Of a stretch of 64,000 bases of DNA, positions 52,206-61,531 are shown in pieces. Source of the DNA: Cyanosarcina radialis HA8281-LM2. Lineage in GTDB: Bacteria; Cyanobacteriota; Cyanobacteriia; Cyanobacteriales; CCAP-1448. The stretch spans positions 1-64,000 of the forward strand of contig JAHHHA010000031.1 in the NCBI GenBank assembly GCA_019359615.1, read 5' to 3'. The stretch's first letter is position 1. Each line of letters begins with the position of its first letter. The notes beneath the pieces were generated by a model. It had not been told where the DNA came from. It saw only the letters and a program-made list of their open reading frames with translations, and did not search any database. A program made the translations under genes and the position numbers.

Positions 52206-52623
52206 TGGTCAAAGATTTCCCTTCACCGAACGAACCGATCGCCTTGGTAGATCGGCCTTCATGCTCTATTTACCGATCGCTCTCACCAACAGAAGTAATT
52301 CTGTAGAAGTAGTGGCATTGTTGGATACAGGAGCCAGTGTCAACGTTCTGCCCTATGACATTGGCATACAGCTAGGAGCAATCTGGGAAGAGCAAAGCCT
52401 TCAAATTGAATTGAGCGGGAATTTGGCTCCAAGTGAAGCGCGGGGGTTGGTACTGTCTGCCAGAGTTGCCCAGTTTTCGCCTGTCTTATTGGCATTTGCT
52501 TGGACGCAAGCGAGAGAAGTACCTGTAATCCTTGGACACCTGAATTTTTTCGCTGAGTTTAACGTCTGTTTTTATCGACACGAGTTAGCTTTTGAGGTTT
52601 GCCCAAGGGAAAAGCGACAATGA
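52198..52623 (+). CDS. Retropepsin-like aspartic protease, copy 2
   Basis: The 141-residue protein has LLDTGASVNVLPYDIGIQ with Asp43 at the same position as copy 1, then PSEARGLVLSARVAQF and FAWTQAREVPVILGHLNFFA. About half the residues match copy 1 by eye, so the duplication is old relative to the clpB copy and both are kept intact. Role unknown. Confidence 0.75.
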   Translation: MLDGQRFPFTERTDRLGRSAFMLYLPIALTNRSNSVEVVALLDTGASVNVLPYDIGIQLGAIWEEQSLQIELSGNLAPSEARGLVLSARVAQFSPVLLAFAWTQAREVPVILGHLNFFAEFNVCFYRHELAFEVCPREKRQ

Positions 52624-53102
52624 AACTCGGCTAGATCGGTAGTGCAATTGCACGACAGGAAAAGTTGCTTCAGTTAAGTGCGATTGCAATCGGTGTGAGG
52701 GATGAGTGCGATGCCTTTCTGGTGGTGATTTTCAACTACCAACTGACAGAGAAAAGCTACTACAGCTATGGGCGATCGCGATCGGTGCGAGGGATAAGTG
52801 CGATACGTGCTACCGCACAGGCTAGCGCCAACGCCGATCTTGTGGTTATTTCCAACTGCCAACGGACAGAGAAAAGTTACTACAGCTATGGGCGATCTCG
52901 ATCGGTGCGAGGGATAAGTGCGATACGTGCTACCGCACAGGCTAGCGCCAACGCCGATCTTGTGGTTATTTCCAAGTACCAACAGACAGGGAAAAGTTGC
53001 TCTAGCTAAGGGCGATGGCGATCGCCCCAAGGGAAGAAGCGATCGCTACCTTCAAGGATGGGTTAAGATCTGAGCATCGGCTTACTGATTAAGTGTACTC
53101 AA
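52624..53102. repeat. Tandem 120-bp repeats
   Basis: From about 52661 the dispersed repeat occurs in tandem with a 120-bp step: GACAGAGAAAAG at 52745 and 52865 and its variant GACAGGGAAAAG at 52985, each followed by TAGCTA and GGGCGAT. The first unit lacks the GCGATACGTGCTACC module. A 114-codon open frame across them is a consequence of the repeat length being a multiple of three and is not a gene. Confidence 0.85.
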
Positions 53103-53288
53103 ATGAGCGACAAAGAAGCAGTCATCGAACTTATAAATCGCCTTCAACCTGAAGTTTCAATTCGTGAAATCCTGCAAGAAATCGAATTTATCGCTGTCGT
53201 TAAATAAGGTTTAGATCGGATCGATCGAGGACAGGGTGTGTCGATCGAAGCTGTCGGGAAAATGATAGAAGCATGGACTACAACGTAA
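53103..53288 (+). pseudogene. Antitoxin gene with in-frame stop
   Basis: The frame reads MSDKEAVIELINRLQPEVSI then REILQEIEFIAVVK, then TAA at 53205. After it come GLDRIDRGQGVSIEAVGKMI then EAWTTT, the normal continuation of this antitoxin type. GAA-to-TAA would explain it. The stop falls after 34 codons. Confidence 0.7.
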
Positions 53289-53393
53289 TTCTATCGCCAA
53301 AATCCGTTGGAGATTTACAGGCGATCGCGATCGTATATTTCCCTTGGCAATCCTGATGCTGCCAAGAGAGTTGGGCAAAGTCTGCTTAAGTAA
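53273..53393 (+). pseudogene. RelE-type toxin with frameshift and truncation
   Basis: ATG 53273 overlaps the antitoxin tail. The first 18 codons read MDYNVILSPKSVGDLQAI; the homology then continues in another frame as SYISLGNPDAAKRVGQSLLK and ends at 53393. The shift lies in GCGATCGCGATCG, a HIP1-like motif, where one extra base is present. The remaining catalytic half is absent. Confidence 0.65.
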
Positions 53394-53440
53394 TCTAAGA
53401 TTGTGTAAATGGCAAGAACACAATGCCAATAATTTCAGTT

Positions 53441-53671
53441 ATGAACTATAAAGACTACATCACGATCGAACCAAATAAACGCGGTGGTAAGCCTTGTGTA
53501 CGTGGCTTACGAATTACGGTTTATGAAGTGCTTGAGTATTTAGCTTCCGAAATGACCGAAGCAGAAATTCTTGACGATTTTCCCGATCTGACACGAGAAG
53601 ATTTAAAAGCCTGTATTGCTTATGCTGCCGACCGCGAACGTCGGTTGATGACCGCTCCATTATCCGCATGA
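53441..53671 (+). CDS. DUF433 antitoxin
   Basis: The 76-residue protein reads MNYKDYITIEPNKRGGKPCV then RGLRITVYEVLEYLAS and DFPDLTREDLKACIAYAADR, the standard DUF433 pattern. DUF433 proteins are antitoxins of DUF5615 PIN-like toxins. ATG 53441 matches the family start; ATG 53423 is also in frame. The stop overlaps the toxin start by four bases. Confidence 0.85.
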   Translation: MNYKDYITIEPNKRGGKPCVRGLRITVYEVLEYLASEMTEAEILDDFPDLTREDLKACIAYAADRERRLMTAPLSA

Positions 53672-54000
53672 AATTACTGTTTGATGAAAACTTATCGCCT
53701 AAATTGCCGAACCGTTTGAGCGATCTTTTCCCAAACTCGCTTCACGTTCGAGACGTGGGCATGAAAGCGACAATCGACCCAATAGTTTGGAATTATGCTA
53801 AAGACAACGATCTGATGATTGTCTCGAAAGATGCCGATATGCACGATTTGAGCTTAGTATTTGGGAATCCACCAAAAGTCATTTGGCTTCGATTAGGAAA
53901 CTGTTCGACATTAGAAGTTGAAAATTTGCTGCGTCGGGAGTTTAACGCGATCGAATTATTTTACGAAGATGAAAGTCTATCGCTGCTGGCTTTATCATAA
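53668..54000 (+). CDS. DUF5615 PIN-like toxin
   Basis: The 110-residue protein is of the Mut7-C/PIN-like family: MKLLFDENLSPKLPNRLSDL, VRDVGMKATIDPIVWNYAKD and LMIVSKDADMHDLSLVFGNP, then VIWLRLGNCSTLEVENLLR. The acidic residues (D6, E7, then D in SKDADM) form the nuclease site. With the DUF433 gene it is the only toxin-antitoxin pair here in which both partners look intact. Confidence 0.85.
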   Translation: MKLLFDENLSPKLPNRLSDLFPNSLHVRDVGMKATIDPIVWNYAKDNDLMIVSKDADMHDLSLVFGNPPKVIWLRLGNCSTLEVENLLRREFNAIELFYEDESLSLLALS

Positions 54001-54111
54001 TGCGCTAATGGCTTTGGATCTCTAGGCGATCGGCAACATTAAATTTCGTCCGATCGCACGCCAAGAAAAGTTGCTATAGCTAAGCGCGATCTCGATCGGT
54101 GCAGGGGATAA

Positions 54112-54306
54112 GCAACAGCTAACCTCAAGAAGCATGGTATTCCTGATGCTAAATTACAGTTGTTCGATCGGTGTGGGCATTTGCCATATTTGGAGTATGC
54201 TGATGAGTTTAACCGAGCAGTGCTTGAGTTTCTATCGACTCAGCTTAAGCGCCAGCAGCCCAAAGAAAGTAATTTAATGCCGTTCAGTGAACCCGTCCAC
54301 AGATAA
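54112..54306 (+). pseudogene. 3' remnant of an alpha/beta hydrolase gene
   Basis: The frame following a TAA at 54109 reads LKKHGIPDAKLQLFDRCGHL then PYLEYADEFNRAVLEFLSTQ, the catalytic-His end of an alpha/beta hydrolase, with no start. The upstream end meets a dispersed repeat (54057-54111), so the 5' part was lost there. Confidence 0.65.
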
Positions 54307-54364
54307 CTCAGCCCCGAAAGTCGTTTAACGACATTAAAAGCCTCTTCAATCTGCCAACCCTAGA

Positions 54365-55267
54365 CTAATGGCTGACTTCTAAAAACTCCTGCACGCATTT
54401 GAGGTAGGTAGGAGCGTCTTCAAGCATGGGAAAGTGCCCTGTATGAGGAATTTCCACAAAATCGACTTTTTCGTTCAAAGCCGCAGCTTCCCGCCCCATG
54501 GCAGCAGGAATAATGCGATCGCGTTCCCCAGCAACAATCAGCGTCGGTACTGTTAGCTTCTTAAACTCTTGGGGCATTACCTGGGCGGCTGTCTGGCTCA
54601 CAGAAGTAAATATAGTGTTTAAAGCTGCTTCGTAATCTGCCACTAAAAAATCTGCTAAAAAAGCCTGACTGACTTCGGCAGGTAAGGGACGATATAAAAA
54701 TCGCTTCATAAACATCTTATCCGCGAAGGGAATCTGCCCTAGCCAGCGGGGGCGAAACTTGACCACGTAACCACCAAATTTATGAAAGGCAGCAAATAGC
54801 TTTTCGTCGTACTCAAAAATTCCACTACAGGTAAGAATTGCTTTTTCTGCTCTTTGGGGGTAGAGGTTGAGAAAAAAAGTCGCGATCGATGCCCCCATAG
54901 AATGGGCGTTGATATAGACGCGCTCTACTTCCAAAGCATCTAACAATACAGCTAAGTCTGCCGCATAATCTTCTAAGGCATAAGTTATTTCTGCCTTGGT
55001 CGGAGATGGTTCTGTTTGCAGAATAGTTTGAGATTCACTGGGGGTAGACTTGCCAGCAGCAGTTAGAAGCGATCGCCCAAATCCCCTCATATCGTAGAGC
55101 AAGCAATCGAACTTGTCAGCTAAAGCCTTAGCCGTACTCTCCCAATATTTAGCCGAACCGCACCAGCCGTGAACGAAAACCATTACTGGCTTGTTGCCGC
55201 TAGTTTCTGGCTGGCGAATCCATTCGTAGTAGTGTTCGAGTCCCCGAACGGAAATGTAAGACATCAA
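54365..55267 (-). CDS. Alpha/beta hydrolase
   Basis: The 300-residue hydrolase shows PVMVFVHGWCGSAKYWESTA (oxyanion loop), the nucleophile elbow INAHSMGASIATFFLNLYP (Ser about 123), Asp in LIVAGERDRIIP (about 250) and the catalytic His in EIPHTGHFPMLEDA. The nucleophile motif is A-H-S-M-G. Substrate unknown. It may relate to the remnant at 54112, but the two differ in sequence. Confidence 0.85.
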   Translation of the reverse strand: MMSYISVRGLEHYYEWIRQPETSGNKPVMVFVHGWCGSAKYWESTAKALADKFDCLLYDMRGFGRSLLTAAGKSTPSESQTILQTEPSPTKAEITYALEDYAADLAVLLDALEVERVYINAHSMGASIATFFLNLYPQRAEKAILTCSGIFEYDEKLFAAFHKFGGYVVKFRPRWLGQIPFADKMFMKRFLYRPLPAEVSQAFLADFLVADYEAALNTIFTSVSQTAAQVMPQEFKKLTVPTLIVAGERDRIIPAAMGREAAALNEKVDFVEIPHTGHFPMLEDAPTYLKCVQEFLEVSH

Positions 55268-55514
55268 TCAAGTCAAAAGTCAAAAGTTAAAAGTCAAAAG
55301 TCAAAAAGCTGCCAACGATCGACAATAGACCCCTTGTACAAATCGATAACTCATCAATTCCATCTGTGTTCATCTGTGTACCCTACTCTTCGAGAAGCCT
55401 ATCAGCTACGGGAAGCCGAAGAAAGCGTCTACATCTGTGGTTTTTATTAAAATTTCCCCCTGAAGCCAGAGGTCTAGCGAACACTTCCCAAGTTCTGAGC
55501 CTGACGAGCGACAA
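55268..55514. repeat. AAAAGTCAAAAGTC and TCATCTGTG short repeats
   Basis: A run of AGTCAAAAGTCAAAAGT units lies at 55270-55307 and an ATCTGTGTTCATCTGTG unit at about 55363-55379. No gene is supported. Confidence 0.65.
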
Positions 55515-56855
55515 TTAAGCCGATTCTGGTTTGGGTAAGGAAGAAGGATGAAGGAGCAATTCGGCAGTCGATCGCTTTTCTACCATTTCCTTAGTAATCG
55601 AGCAAACTTTCAGATCTTGGCGCGATGGGAATTCATACATTACGTCTAGCATCAATTCTTCTACTATCCCTCGCAGGGCGCGGGCCCCAGTTTTGCGGCG
55701 ATATGCTTCTCTGGCGATCGCTTGCAGCGCCTCTAGCTCGAATTCTAGTTGCACGCTGTCCATCTTTAACAGCTTTTCGTACTGCTTCACCAGGGCGTTA
55801 CGGGGCTGGGTCAAAATTGCCACGAGGGCCGCTTCATCCAAGGGTTCTACCGCCGCCATCACTGGGATGCGGCCGATAAACTCAGGAATCATGCCATATT
55901 TAACTAGATCTTCCGGTTCTAAGTGCCGTAGGGTGTCTGCCGTCCGTTTTTCTCGCGACTGAGCTTCTCCCGGTTGAATGAAGCCGATCGATTTTTTCCC
56001 CAAACGCTGTTCTACCACCTTTTCCAAACCGCCAAACGCACCACCACAGATAAACAGGATGTTGCTGGTATCGATTTGGATGCAGTCTTGATAGGGGTGC
56101 TTGCGCCCGCCTTGGGGAGGTACGTTGGCTGTGGTCCCCTCTAACATCTTCAGCAAAGCTTGCTGCACTCCCTCGCCGGATACGTCGCGGGTAATCGAAG
56201 GATTTTCGCTTTTGCGGGCAATCTTATCGATTTCGTCGATGTAAATAATTCCCCGCTGGGCTTCGTCTACATCAAAGTCGGCCACTTGCAGCAATCGCAA
56301 CAGAATATTCTCGACATCCTCTCCCACATACCCAGCTTCCGTTAGGGTAGTGGCATCGGCCACGGCAAAAGGTACGTCTAGAATTTTGGCTAGAGTTTGC
56401 GCCAGCAGGGTTTTGCCGCATCCAGTCGGACCGATCAAAAGAATGTTAGATTTTTGCAATTCTACTGGCTCTTCCAGGGTGGATGTGCCATTAACTTTAT
56501 CCTGGAGAAAACTGAGGCGCTTGTAGTGATTGTATACTCCTACAGATAAAATTTTCTTGGCTTCTTCCTGACCGATAACGTGGTCGTCTAAATGCCTTTT
56601 CAGTTCCGTCGGCTTGGGAATTTGCTCTAAAGACACCCCGCCAGGACGAGAGCGACGTTTGGGCGTTGTCTCCGAATGTCTGACTGGTTGAGGCATTGGG
56701 GCGTTTTGATCCACCAACTCCTCATCTAAAATTTCATTACACAAGTCAACGCATTCATCGCAAATATAAACCCCAGGACCCGCAATTAACTTGCGAACTT
56801 GCTCTTGGGACTTGCCACAGAACGAACATTTCAGATGGGAGTCGTATTTTGGCAT
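55515..56855 (-). CDS. clpX: ClpX ATPase
   Basis: The 446-residue unfoldase delivers substrates to ClpP. It has a zinc-binding domain ([15 protein letters not shown] and [12 protein letters not shown], about 10-40), Walker [19 protein letters not shown] (about 137), Walker [14 protein letters not shown], sensor and the IGF-type loop for ClpP binding (IGFIQPG). Length is normal. It is 11 bases downstream of clpP, forming an operon. No tig gene is upstream. Confidence 0.97.
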   Translation of the reverse strand: MPKYDSHLKCSFCGKSQEQVRKLIAGPGVYICDECVDLCNEILDEELVDQNAPMPQPVRHSETTPKRRSRPGGVSLEQIPKPTELKRHLDDHVIGQEEAKKILSVGVYNHYKRLSFLQDKVNGTSTLEEPVELQKSNILLIGPTGCGKTLLAQTLAKILDVPFAVADATTLTEAGYVGEDVENILLRLLQVADFDVDEAQRGIIYIDEIDKIARKSENPSITRDVSGEGVQQALLKMLEGTTANVPPQGGRKHPYQDCIQIDTSNILFICGGAFGGLEKVVEQRLGKKSIGFIQPGEAQSREKRTADTLRHLEPEDLVKYGMIPEFIGRIPVMAAVEPLDEAALVAILTQPRNALVKQYEKLLKMDSVQLEFELEALQAIAREAYRRKTGARALRGIVEELMLDVMYEFPSRQDLKVCSITKEMVEKRSTAELLLHPSSLPKPESA

Positions 56856-56866
56856 TAGTGTGCCTC

Positions 56867-57550
56867 TTAGTTCAGGGAGGTAACGGTTGAGGAGATCGCT
56901 TGTTGGGGTTTAATTGCCCGATCGATTAAACCATAGTCTTTCGCTTCTTCAGACGACATAAAGAAATCGCGTTCGGTATCCTCAGCTATTTTCTCTAGTG
57001 GTTGACCTGTATGGTGGGCGAGCAACTGGTTCAACTTATTCTTGTGGTAAAGAATCTCTTTGGCTTGAATTTCGATATCGACGGCTTGCCCTTGTGCCCC
57101 TCCTAAAGGCTGGTGAATCATGATCCTAGAACTGGGCAAGGCCATGCGCTTGCCAGGTGCGCCACCTGCCAGGAGAAATGCTCCCATACTGGCGGCTAAA
57201 CCAAAGCAGATCGTCACCACGTCGGGACGAATTTGCTGCATGGTGTCATAAATCGCCATGCCAGCGTAGATCGATCCTCCTGGAGAATTAATGTACAACT
57301 GGATGTCCTTTTCTGGATCTTCAGCTTCTAAAAATAGTAGTTGAGCCATGATGGTGTCAGCTACTTCATCAGTCACTTGGGTTCCCAAGAACACGATGCG
57401 TTCGCGCAGCAAGCGGGAGTAGATATCGAAAGCCTTCTCTCCCAAGCCCGACTGTTCTACTACCATGGGAATGACGGTGCCAGCAGCTAGGGAGTTAATT
57501 TCCAAGTTCTTCTGGCTGGCGATCGCGTAGGAGGATTGGGATCTGAGCAT
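56867..57550 (-). CDS. clpP: ClpP protease subunit
   Basis: The 227-residue serine protease shows the nucleophile in [15 protein letters not shown] (Ser about 119) and the catalytic His in [11 protein letters not shown] (about 144), followed by the Asp-containing [20 protein letters not shown]. The N-terminal propeptide ([17 protein letters not shown]) is longer than in E. coli. It is the first gene of the clpP-clpX operon. Confidence 0.96.
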   Translation of the reverse strand: MLRSQSSYAIASQKNLEINSLAAGTVIPMVVEQSGLGEKAFDIYSRLLRERIVFLGTQVTDEVADTIMAQLLFLEAEDPEKDIQLYINSPGGSIYAGMAIYDTMQQIRPDVVTICFGLAASMGAFLLAGGAPGKRMALPSSRIMIHQPLGGAQGQAVDIEIQAKEILYHKNKLNQLLAHHTGQPLEKIAEDTERDFFMSSEEAKDYGLIDRAIKPQQAISSTVTSLN

Positions 57551-57659
57551 AAGAATACAGGAGTTCAGAAGTTCAGGAGTTCAGAATGCCAGCTTGGTAA
57601 TCCGAGCGCAGCATTAGCGTAACTACATCCTATTCTATATCAGGTGTTTGGAGTTCGGA

Positions 57660-57797
57660 GTTCAAGAAGTCAGAAGTCAGGAGTCAGAAGTCAGGAGTCA
57701 GGAGTCAGGAGTTAATTTCCTCCTCTGCTCCCCATCTCCCCATCTCCCCATCTCCCCATCTCCCCATCCCCCCATCTCCCCATCTCCCCATCCCCAC
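57660..57797. repeat. AGTCAGGAGTC and CCCCATCTC tandem tract
   Basis: Copies of AGAAGTCAGGAGTC (57667-57711) are followed by about nine CCCCATCTC units (57729-57794). The same pair of tracts, in the same order, is in the 5' end of pstA (36808-36925). It lies between divergent clpP and the end of the DUF4335 gene. Confidence 0.85.
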
Positions 57798-57800
57798 CTC

Positions 57801-58823
57801 TCACCTCCACGGGCTAACATCGACCTGGCCGTTGGGCTTAAATACTACCTTGAATTCGGCGATCGCTTCTGGGGCAGTAGTTCCAGCGGCGGGAACTTCG
57901 GAAAGCTTTTTCAACGCCGAAGGGTTAGGCACAGCTTGGCCGATCGATTTGTAACCAACAATTTTGCCACCTTTGTTGACGCTCACCCGATAAACGACAT
58001 CTTTCGTAAACTCGTTTTTATTAGTCCAGGCGGTTTCTATCTGTTTTTGAGTTTGCTGCTGCAAAGATTTCACTACTGTCGGATCGGTAATTGACGGTAG
58101 CGTTGCCGGAACCGGACTAGTCGCGGGAGATGCGGCCGTCGTTGGCGTTGTCGGACTGACAGCAGGAGATCCAGTAGCAGTTGGTGGCTGGGGAACCGGA
58201 CTAGCTTGAGTTTGAGCTTGAGGAATTTTTGGCGGTTCGACTTTCTTCGGTATGGGTATGGCAAATAAAGCCGCCCCCGCCAGTGCTAAACCCGTAACTC
58301 CCAAAACTGCTGGCGCTACGCGCTCGCCTACAGACTGATGGGTGGCAGCATATTGCTTGGGAACTGAATTGAGGTTCAAGGCTACATCTGGCAAAGTGCG
58401 GCTATCTGCTAAGAACTGATCGACTGCCTCTAGCAAGTCAAATAACTGCACCGTGGTCAAATTTACTTGAATTGGCGATCGCCCGTTCGCCGCTTCCCCC
58501 TCTGGCTGTAAGGTTAAGGTGTGTAAATCTTCTTGCGGGCCTTTTTCTATCCGCACCAAATCCGGTTGAGCTTTCTGGGTTTTGGGATGCCCGATCCCGC
58601 TTAACAACTCTTGAGTATAGTTGCTGACAGCATTCACCAAACTCTCTAAAAAGTCTCGCCCCCCAACTAAGGGTTGCTCTAGATTGGGCAAATGACATTC
58701 GGCATTGACTAAAATTGGCATCAACGGTCTGGGATCTAAAGGATTGGTGTTAGTAGCATCGCTCACCCCTTCTAGAACTAACTTACAGTTAGGCAAATTA
58801 TATCGACGTTGTACGGTCGTCAT
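57801..58823 (-). CDS. DUF4335 membrane protein
   Basis: The 340-residue protein has an N-terminal soluble domain (QRRYNLPNCKLVLEGVSDAT, LPNLEQPLVGGRDFLESLV), one membrane helix (about 172-190, VAPAVLGVTGLALAGAALFA), a Pro-Thr-Ser-rich linker (about 195-245) and a C-terminal domain (VYRVSVNKGGKIVGYKSIGQ). This is the cyanobacterial DUF4335 family, always next to DUF3038 in genomes I recall. It touches that gene here (58824). Function unknown. Confidence 0.85.
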   Translation of the reverse strand: MTTVQRRYNLPNCKLVLEGVSDATNTNPLDPRPLMPILVNAECHLPNLEQPLVGGRDFLESLVNAVSNYTQELLSGIGHPKTQKAQPDLVRIEKGPQEDLHTLTLQPEGEAANGRSPIQVNLTTVQLFDLLEAVDQFLADSRTLPDVALNLNSVPKQYAATHQSVGERVAPAVLGVTGLALAGAALFAIPIPKKVEPPKIPQAQTQASPVPQPPTATGSPAVSPTTPTTAASPATSPVPATLPSITDPTVVKSLQQQTQKQIETAWTNKNEFTKDVVYRVSVNKGGKIVGYKSIGQAVPNPSALKKLSEVPAAGTTAPEAIAEFKVVFKPNGQVDVSPWR

Positions 58824-59450
58824 CTACTCGACTTCTCCATCAAACAAACTGCTCCACCATCTCGACATTCCCAACGTGCCAGTACAGAACAACAGTTGGC
58901 TCAGCAGGGACATGGCTAGTGCGTTCAATTTATCATTAGTGCTGTAAGCAGCTACCATCGCTCGGCGGGGGTTCATGCGACTGCGGAAGTGGGCCCGAAA
59001 TCTTTCGAGGTACTCAGACAAGCGAAAATTGCTTTCCCACGGAATCTGTTTTTCGTTGAGTTTCTGAGAAATCAATAGTAGCTCGCGGTTAGTTACCGTT
59101 AACCGCTTAGCCAGATGACAAGCGATCGCGACTAGAGCTTTGGCTTCTTCTAATTTTAGAGGTCGTCTGGCGTGCGCCCGCCGAATTGGATTAGTGCTGC
59201 GCAACCGCCAAAGTTGGACTCGATTTTTGATAATTTCGTCTAGTTCTAGCTGCTTCGCCACTCTCAGCATCTCTTCGGAGCCTCCAACTTCCAAGGCTTC
59301 GAGCGCTAGCAGCATCAAATCGATCTGCAATCTGGCGCGACGGGGAACGGCTTTATCGGCAATATGAGGATCGGCTAAGCTTTCTAAAATCAATGGTTGC
59401 GATCGATCTGAAGGGTTGTCTAAAGGGGTAACGCTGGCAGAAGAATTCAT
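58824..59450 (-). CDS. DUF3038 protein
   Basis: The 208-residue helical protein reads ARLQIDLMLLALEALEVGGS, RVQLWRLRSTNPIRRAHARR and AIACHLAKRLTVTNRELLLI. It belongs to the cyanobacteria-specific DUF3038 family. The DUF4335 gene begins directly after its stop, so they form an operon. No biochemical role is known. Confidence 0.85.
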   Translation of the reverse strand: MNSSASVTPLDNPSDRSQPLILESLADPHIADKAVPRRARLQIDLMLLALEALEVGGSEEMLRVAKQLELDEIIKNRVQLWRLRSTNPIRRAHARRPLKLEEAKALVAIACHLAKRLTVTNRELLLISQKLNEKQIPWESNFRLSEYLERFRAHFRSRMNPRRAMVAAYSTNDKLNALAMSLLSQLLFCTGTLGMSRWWSSLFDGEVE

Positions 59451-59632
59451 TATTTAGATATTTAGTTAGTAGCTACGAGGGTTAAATTATTCGAGCGTTG
59501 GCGCAGCCTGCTGCGGAGCAATGTATCGCTGAGTTGGAAGCAAATATAATATTTCTAACTCCACAGGAAAGTTTTTCGCTGCTGCGATTGAATGTACCTG
59601 CATAATATAGATTACCTAAATTCACGTTACCT

Positions 59633-60145
59633 ATGGATTTAAAATCTCTCATCCGTGAAATTCCAGATTTTCCCAAACCAGGCATTCTGTTTCGGGATAT
59701 TACCACTTTGCTGCGCCACCCAGACGGACTGCGCTGCACTATTGACAGCTTAACTGAGAAATGTCAAAGCTTATCACCAGAATATGTCGTCGGGATGGAG
59801 TCGCGCGGCTTTATGTTTGGTACTCCCTTAGCTTACAATCTGGGAGCCGGATTTATTCCAGTTCGCAAGCCCGGTAAGTTGCCAGCGGCCGTGCATACAG
59901 TAGAGTACGAATTAGAATACGGCACCGATCGCTTAGAGATCCACCAAGATGCTTTGCCCCCTGGATGCCGCGTACTGATCGTTGACGATCTGATTGCCAC
60001 GGGCGGAACTGCCAGCGCTACCGCTGAATTGCTCCAACAAATCGGCTGTCAATTAGTGGGTTTTGGATTCATCATTGAATTAAAAGATTTGGGCGGCCGT
60101 CAAAGACTGCCAGATGCCCCGATCGTAACTTTGGTTGAATACTAA
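59633..60145 (+). CDS. apt: Adenine phosphoribosyltransferase
   Basis: The 170-residue purine salvage enzyme converts adenine and PRPP to AMP. It shows the family start [20 protein letters not shown], then [20 protein letters not shown] and the PRPP loop [20 protein letters not shown] (about 118). Length is canonical. The start ATG 59633 follows an AT-rich upstream region. Confidence 0.96.
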   Translation: MDLKSLIREIPDFPKPGILFRDITTLLRHPDGLRCTIDSLTEKCQSLSPEYVVGMESRGFMFGTPLAYNLGAGFIPVRKPGKLPAAVHTVEYELEYGTDRLEIHQDALPPGCRVLIVDDLIATGGTASATAELLQQIGCQLVGFGFIIELKDLGGRQRLPDAPIVTLVEY

Positions 60146-60278
60146 AAAACAATTCGCAATTGACAATTCGCAATTGACAATTGTTTCGATCGAAAAATCC
60201 AAAATCCATGGTTCGGCCCTTTGACAGAGCTTCAGGACATCGCAAGTTCACCAACCAATCTAAAATCCTTTCATCGAT

Positions 60279-61316
60279 ATGACTTCTACTAGTGTGGCGG
60301 CTAAAGAGCGGCTGCGATCGCTAATTACAAGTGAAACCTTGCTCTACATCCTGCTCCGGTTGGGGCAAGGGATATTGACGCTGTTTTTGGTGTCGGTATT
60401 AAGTTTTGCGATCGTGCAAATGGCTCCAGGAGATTACCTCGAATTTATTAGAAATCAAAATCCTCGACTTCAAGAACGAATTGAGGAACTGCGGCAACAA
60501 TTCGGTTTAGACAAACCAGCAGTCGAACAATATTTTCGCTGGTTGTGGCAAGTAGTGCGCTACGGGGATTTTGGCTACAGTTTCCAGTATTTACGCCCGG
60601 TATCGTCTCTAATCTGGGAGCGCATCCCCAATACCTTGTTGCTGGCAATTTCCTCGTTTATCGTCACTTGGGCAATAGCGATTCCTTTAGGAATTATTGG
60701 GGCGGTGAATCAAAATCGGGCGAGCGATCGCATCTTGCGAGTCATTAGCTATATCGGTCAAGGGTTTCCCTCTTTTATCACCTCTTTACTGCTGCTAGTT
60801 GTGGCTCAAGTCACTTCTCCCTTATTTCCCATTGGCGGCCGCACTAGCATCAATCATGAAGAGTTATCTCCGCTAGGCCAAATGCTCGATGTGGCTTGGC
60901 ACATGATTTTGCCGACGCTGGCTTTGAGCATTACTAGCTTTGCTGGCTTGCAACGCATTACCAGGGGAGAGTTACTAGATGTGTTGCGTCAAGACTACAT
61001 CCAAACTGCTAGGGCGAAAGGATTACCAGAAAATCGAGTCATTTACGTCCACGCTCTCCGCAATGCGATTAACCCCTTGGTAACGTTACTAGGGTTTGAA
61101 TTTGCTGGCTTGCTCAGTGGAGCGTTTATTGCTGAATTTTTCTTCAATTGGCCGGGGTTGGGTCGTTTGACTTTGGATGCTGTCAACAAACAAGATCTCT
61201 ATCTAGTCATGGCCAGCCTGATGATGGGGGCTGCGATGCTAATTCTCGGCAACCTTTTAGCAGATCTGTTGCTCAAAACTGTCGATCCTCGGATTAAGTT
61301 GGCAGACCTGAAGTAA
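60279..61316 (+). CDS. DppB/OppB-type ABC permease
   Basis: The 345-residue membrane permease has six helices. It has the start LGQGILTLFLVSVLSFAIVQ, MAPGDYLEFIRNQNPRLQER (the DppB-type periplasmic region), and the EAA loop ARAKGLPENRVIYVHALRNA. It imports peptides, nickel or similar substrates, but no partner genes (second permease, ATPase, binding protein) are in this window, which is common for such genes in cyanobacteria. Confidence 0.88.
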   Translation: MTSTSVAAKERLRSLITSETLLYILLRLGQGILTLFLVSVLSFAIVQMAPGDYLEFIRNQNPRLQERIEELRQQFGLDKPAVEQYFRWLWQVVRYGDFGYSFQYLRPVSSLIWERIPNTLLLAISSFIVTWAIAIPLGIIGAVNQNRASDRILRVISYIGQGFPSFITSLLLLVVAQVTSPLFPIGGRTSINHEELSPLGQMLDVAWHMILPTLALSITSFAGLQRITRGELLDVLRQDYIQTARAKGLPENRVIYVHALRNAINPLVTLLGFEFAGLLSGAFIAEFFFNWPGLGRLTLDAVNKQDLYLVMASLMMGAAMLILGNLLADLLLKTVDPRIKLADLK

Positions 61317-61344
61317 AGAGGGGGAAGGAGAGGGCGAGAGGTGA

Positions 61345-61425
61345 CTTGTGGAGAATAACCCATGCCCCATGCCCTATGCCCCATGCCCCATGCCCTATGA
61401 CCCATGCCCTATGCCCCACTTATTA
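61345..61425. repeat. CCCATGCCCTATG tandem run
   Basis: About nine units of CCCCATGC / CCCTATGC, the complement of the GGGCATAGGGCATGG units at 11451, 18213 and 26791. Intergenic. Confidence 0.85.
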
Positions 61426-61531
61426 AAAAATCAGAGGTGACAGTTAGAAGTTTATGAATCAAAGTGCTAAACTTCAATTCTGAGCTTCCCAAATCCTACT
61501 TTTTAAGATAAATAAGAAAGACCTTCGAGCT

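Noticed and set aside
52665-53009. 114-codon frame with internal repeats, resembling a repeat protein
   Set aside because: The internal repeat is the 120-bp DNA repeat itself, whose length is divisible by three; no start signal and no conservation argument.
52661-53035. CRISPR array
   Set aside because: The repeated unit is continuous with no unique spacers, and no cas genes are present in the window.
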